From positions 170,192-234,191 of the forward strand of contig NZ_BMTD01000015.1 in assembly GCF_014649495.1 (NCBI RefSeq): a DNA stretch of 64,000 nt, read 5' to 3'. Below the pieces are notes generated by a model. The model saw nothing but the letters and a program-made list of their open reading frames with translations, searched no databases and was not told the DNA's origin. A program made the translations under genes and the position numbers. The stretch comes from Streptomyces filipinensis. Lineage in GTDB: Bacteria; Actinomycetota; Actinomycetes; Streptomycetales; Streptomycetaceae. Below, piece by piece: positions 62,062 to 64,000 of the stretch. Position 1 is the first letter of the stretch, and each line of letters opens with the position of its first letter.

Positions 62062-62996
62062 GCCGCGCTCCCGGAGGTCTCGATGCCGGTCGTGGAGCCG
62101 TGGTACTCCACAGCGTCCCTGGTCAGTTCCATGAATGCCTCCTCCAGCGACACCGCCTTCGTGGTCAGCTCGAACAGGGGGATGCCGTGCTCGGCGGCCT
62201 TCAGCCCGATCTCGCGGGCGGACATCCCGGTCACCTGCAGTTCCTCGGAGCCGATGCGGCCGGTTATCTCCACACCCGGTCCGGCCAGCAGGTCCCGCAG
62301 CCGCGCGGTGTCGTCCGTGGCGACCTTCACGGTGTCGCCGCCCGCCTCGCGGACCAGGTCCCGCACGGTCGTGTCGGCCAGCAGCCGGCCTCGCCCGACG
62401 ATGATCAGATGATCGGCCACCAGGGCCACCTCGCTCATCAGGTGCGAGGAGACGAACACCGTGCGCCCCTCGGCCGCGAGGGTGGTGAGCAGGTTCCGGA
62501 TCCAGAGGACGCCTTCGGGGTCCAGTCCGTTGACCGGCTCGTCGAGCATCACGGTCTGCGGATCGCCGAGCAGGGCGGCCGCGATGCCGAGGCGCTGGCC
62601 CATGCCGAGGGAGAAGGCACCGGCCCGCTTCTTCGCGACGCTGCCGAGACCGGCGAGCTCGACGACCTCGTCGACCCGGCGGCGCGGGATGCCGTGGGTC
62701 AGTGCGAGCGCCCGGAGGTGGTTGTAGGCGGAACGGCCCGGGTGGATCGACTTGGCCTCCAGCAGCGCTCCCACCTCCTGCAGCGGCGCCTGATGACGGG
62801 CGTAGCGCTGCCCGTTCACCGTGACGGAGCCGCTCGTCGGCGCGTCCAGCCCGACGATCATGCGCATCGTCGTGGACTTGCCCGCACCGTTGGGCCCCAG
62901 GAAGCCGGTCACGGTGCCCGGCCGCACGGTGAAGTCCAGCCCGTCGACGGCCGTCTTCTCCCCGTACCTCTTGGTGAGCTGCTGTGCCTCGATCAT
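62058..62996 (-). CDS. ABC transporter ATP-binding protein (DrrA-like)
   Basis: A 312-residue ATPase. Walker A is LGPNGAGKSTTMRM, the signature region FSLGMGQRLGIAAALLGD, Walker B VMLDEPVNGLDPEG, and the H-loop VFVSSHLMSEV. The C-terminal ~80 residues are a DrrA-type tail (VKVATDDTARLRDLLAGPGV). It starts at ATG 62996 with GAGAG upstream and is the first gene of the four-gene operon. An 18-bp palindrome lies about 110 bp upstream. Confidence 0.92.
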   Translation of the reverse strand: MIEAQQLTKRYGEKTAVDGLDFTVRPGTVTGFLGPNGAGKSTTMRMIVGLDAPTSGSVTVNGQRYARHQAPLQEVGALLEAKSIHPGRSAYNHLRALALTHGIPRRRVDEVVELAGLGSVAKKRAGAFSLGMGQRLGIAAALLGDPQTVMLDEPVNGLDPEGVLWIRNLLTTLAAEGRTVFVSSHLMSEVALVADHLIIVGRGRLLADTTVRDLVREAGGDTVKVATDDTARLRDLLAGPGVEITGRIGSEELQVTGMSAREIGLKAAEHGIPLFELTTKAVSLEEAFMELTRDAVEYHGSTTGIETSGSAA

Positions 62997-63073
62997 TCGC
63001 GTTCTCTCTCTCGGACTCCGGCGCCGAAACGCCTGACGCCTCCTCCTCACGCTAGGTCCGCGAGCAGCCGGAT

Positions 63074-63086
63074 CCGGTGGTACCGG
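63074..63086. promoter_or_regulatory. Short dyad upstream of the ABC operon
   Basis: CCGGTGGTACCGG has perfect 5-bp arms (CCGGT/ACCGG) around 3 bp. It sits 22 bp from the 18-bp palindrome and 78 bp upstream of the ATPase start. It may be a second binding site of the same regulator. Confidence 0.4.
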
Positions 63087-63107
63087 GGGCTGAACAGTGG
63101 CCGGCGG

Positions 63108-63125
63108 GTAGTACCGCGGTACTAC
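63108..63125. promoter_or_regulatory. Perfect 18-bp palindrome, candidate response-regulator site
   Basis: GTAGTACCGCGGTACTAC is identical to its reverse complement. It lies 112 bp upstream of the ABC ATPase start and is the strongest palindrome in the region. By analogy with other kinase/regulator/ABC operons it may be the binding site of the LuxR-type regulator encoded at 59202-59870. Confidence 0.6.
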
Positions 63126-63389
63126 GCGCCCGGCCGCTGGTCCCCGGCCGGGGGCCCGCGCGGAGGCACGACGTCTCTCTTTCACGTCATCCGTAAATGT
63201 GCCGTCGCACCCGAACATTTGGGTAAGTGCCCGAATAGGCGGCCATATTTTGGTCGTCACGGAGCGAGGTGTAACGCGACCGCGCTTTCAAGACGCAGAA
63301 TTAGACAGGAGCGGGGCGAAACCTCGGGGCGGAATCAGGCGCCCGGGACGACCGCGCTGTCACGGCAACTCGTCAGATCGGAATTTCTT
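63126..63389. promoter_or_regulatory. AT-richer divergent promoter region
   Basis: About 260 bp between the palindrome and the small membrane protein gene, noticeably more AT-rich than the rest (for example GGCCATATTTTGGTCG). It likely carries promoters for both the ABC operon and the gene at 63390. No hexamers could be set with confidence. Confidence 0.4.
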
Positions 63390-63743
63390 GTGAGCAACAC
63401 CGACCCTGTGTCCGGATACCACACGTACGACCAGCCCACGGGCCCGGACCGCCCCGTGCGCCGTCATGCCGCCGGACGGCGCGCGGCACTGACGGTCTGC
63501 ACGATCGCCGACATCGCGGCAGGTCTGCTGGCCCTGTGGATCCTGTTGTTCCTGCTCGATGCGAATCAGGCGAATGTCTTCGTCACATTCGTGCACGGAA
63601 TGTCGGACTGGCTGGCCTGGTGGTCGCAGGACATTTTCACGATGGACACAGAGGGTCTACGCGTCATCCTCAATTATGGTCTTCCGGCCGTCATGTATTT
63701 GGCGATAGGTCACGGGATCGCCGCCAGGCTCAACCGGGCATGA
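63390..63743 (+). CDS. Small two-helix membrane protein
   Basis: A 117-residue protein from GTG 63390 with a polar N-terminus (SNTDPVSGYHTYDQPTGPDR) and two hydrophobic segments (IADIAAGLLALWILLFLLD and YGLPAVMYLAIGHGIAARL). A short exported or cytoplasmic loop (FHGMSDWLAWW type) joins them. Members of this kind are widely seen near Streptomyces ABC/two-component loci, but the function is unknown. It diverges from the ABC operon. Confidence 0.7.
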   Translation: MSNTDPVSGYHTYDQPTGPDRPVRRHAAGRRAALTVCTIADIAAGLLALWILLFLLDANQANVFVTFVHGMSDWLAWWSQDIFTMDTEGLRVILNYGLPAVMYLAIGHGIAARLNRA

Positions 63744-63914
63744 CGGTGCTACGAGGACCTGGTGCGCCAGGGCTTCGACGTAGTCGCGTGGCGCCCGGTT
63801 CGCGACGATCTGTCAGCTCGGCGGTGCCCCCAGAACGTGACAGGTACGACTTCCAAGATCATGGAGTTCTCTACGCCTCGTGATCCGAGTGGAAGGCCGT
63901 GCCTGTCGACGCAT

Positions 63915-64000
63915 CATCGCTGATCCCGCCTGCCCTTGACCAGCTGCACGAGCATCCCGACCCGCGAGACCCACGCGGCGTACGGCACGCTCTGGTTGCC
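63915..64000 (-). CDS. Partial CDS, C-terminal end only
   Basis: At the right edge the minus strand encodes the last 27 residues of a protein, ending LVQLVKGRRDQR before TGA at 63915-63917. The remainder lies outside the window, so no product can be assigned. Confidence 0.4.

Overview
The window is high-GC actinobacterial DNA, almost certainly from a Streptomyces chromosome. The signs are GC-rich third codon positions, frequent GTG starts, a SARP/AfsR-type regulator, a MocR regulator, SpoIIE-type phosphatase, several GNAT and TetR genes, and many small Streptomyces-type hypothetical proteins. The dense mixture of regulators, exporters, isolated redox enzymes and decaying genes suggests an accessory chromosome-arm region rather than core chromosome. 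There are no rRNA genes, and I saw no tRNA or CRISPR array.

Layout. 0-3.3 kb: edge of a minus-strand gene, then a NarL-type two-component system followed by a receiver-only regulator. 3.3-12.5 kb: a fibronectin-III remnant, a stand-alone KAS II (FabF-like), small hypotheticals, GNAT, a nitrilase-family amidohydrolase, a lipoprotein, a frameshifted FAD-linked oxidase and its divergent TetR gene. 12.5-18 kb: GNAT, a large HTH-NACHT-membrane protein, a small membrane protein, GNAT and a LysE exporter. 18.2-22.3 kb: a MocR regulator and a divergent PLP enzyme whose start codons overlap, the latter translationally coupled to an MFS exporter.

22.5-26.6 kb is the most unusual stretch. A dienelactone-hydrolase gene is split in two: the half with the catalytic Cys lies at 26.2-26.6 kb and the half with Asp/His at 22.6-23.0 kb, both on the minus strand. 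Between them sits a ~3.2 kb Tn3-like remnant with a serine resolvase, a truncated tnpA carrying an amber codon, and two small passenger genes. These two proteins share a ~21-residue motif (core GFIAGSQ-x-x-FTQ-x-N), at the N-terminus of one and the C-terminus of the other. This resembles paired amyloid/RHIM-like signalling motifs and is my best candidate for an undescribed two-protein system.

26.7-37.3 kb: GlxA-type AraC regulator, VOC protein, TetR/isochorismatase divergent pair, a Tat-exported unknown protein, a CynX/NimT-type MFS transporter, MarR plus a divergent old-yellow-enzyme reductase with two phased operator-like sites, a quinone oxidoreductase, and a large unknown protein. 37.4-50.4 kb: a region rich in decay, with remnants of an integrase, an amine oxidase, a TAP-type hydrolase, a vanadium haloperoxidase, a tyrosine phosphatase and a PIN-domain protein. 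Intact genes among them include an MFS exporter, a DUF6215-like membrane protein, an acyl-CoA-synthetase-like enzyme and an unusual sigma factor with transmembrane and zinc-ribbon segments. 50.4-64 kb: beta-carbonic anhydrase, PAS-SpoIIE phosphatase, AfsR-like regulator, a LysR-centred SDR/quinone-oxidoreductase/SnoaL-like locus, and a four-gene operon (ABC ATPase, permease, histidine kinase, response regulator) preceded by an 18-bp palindrome, then a small membrane protein and a gene running off the right edge.
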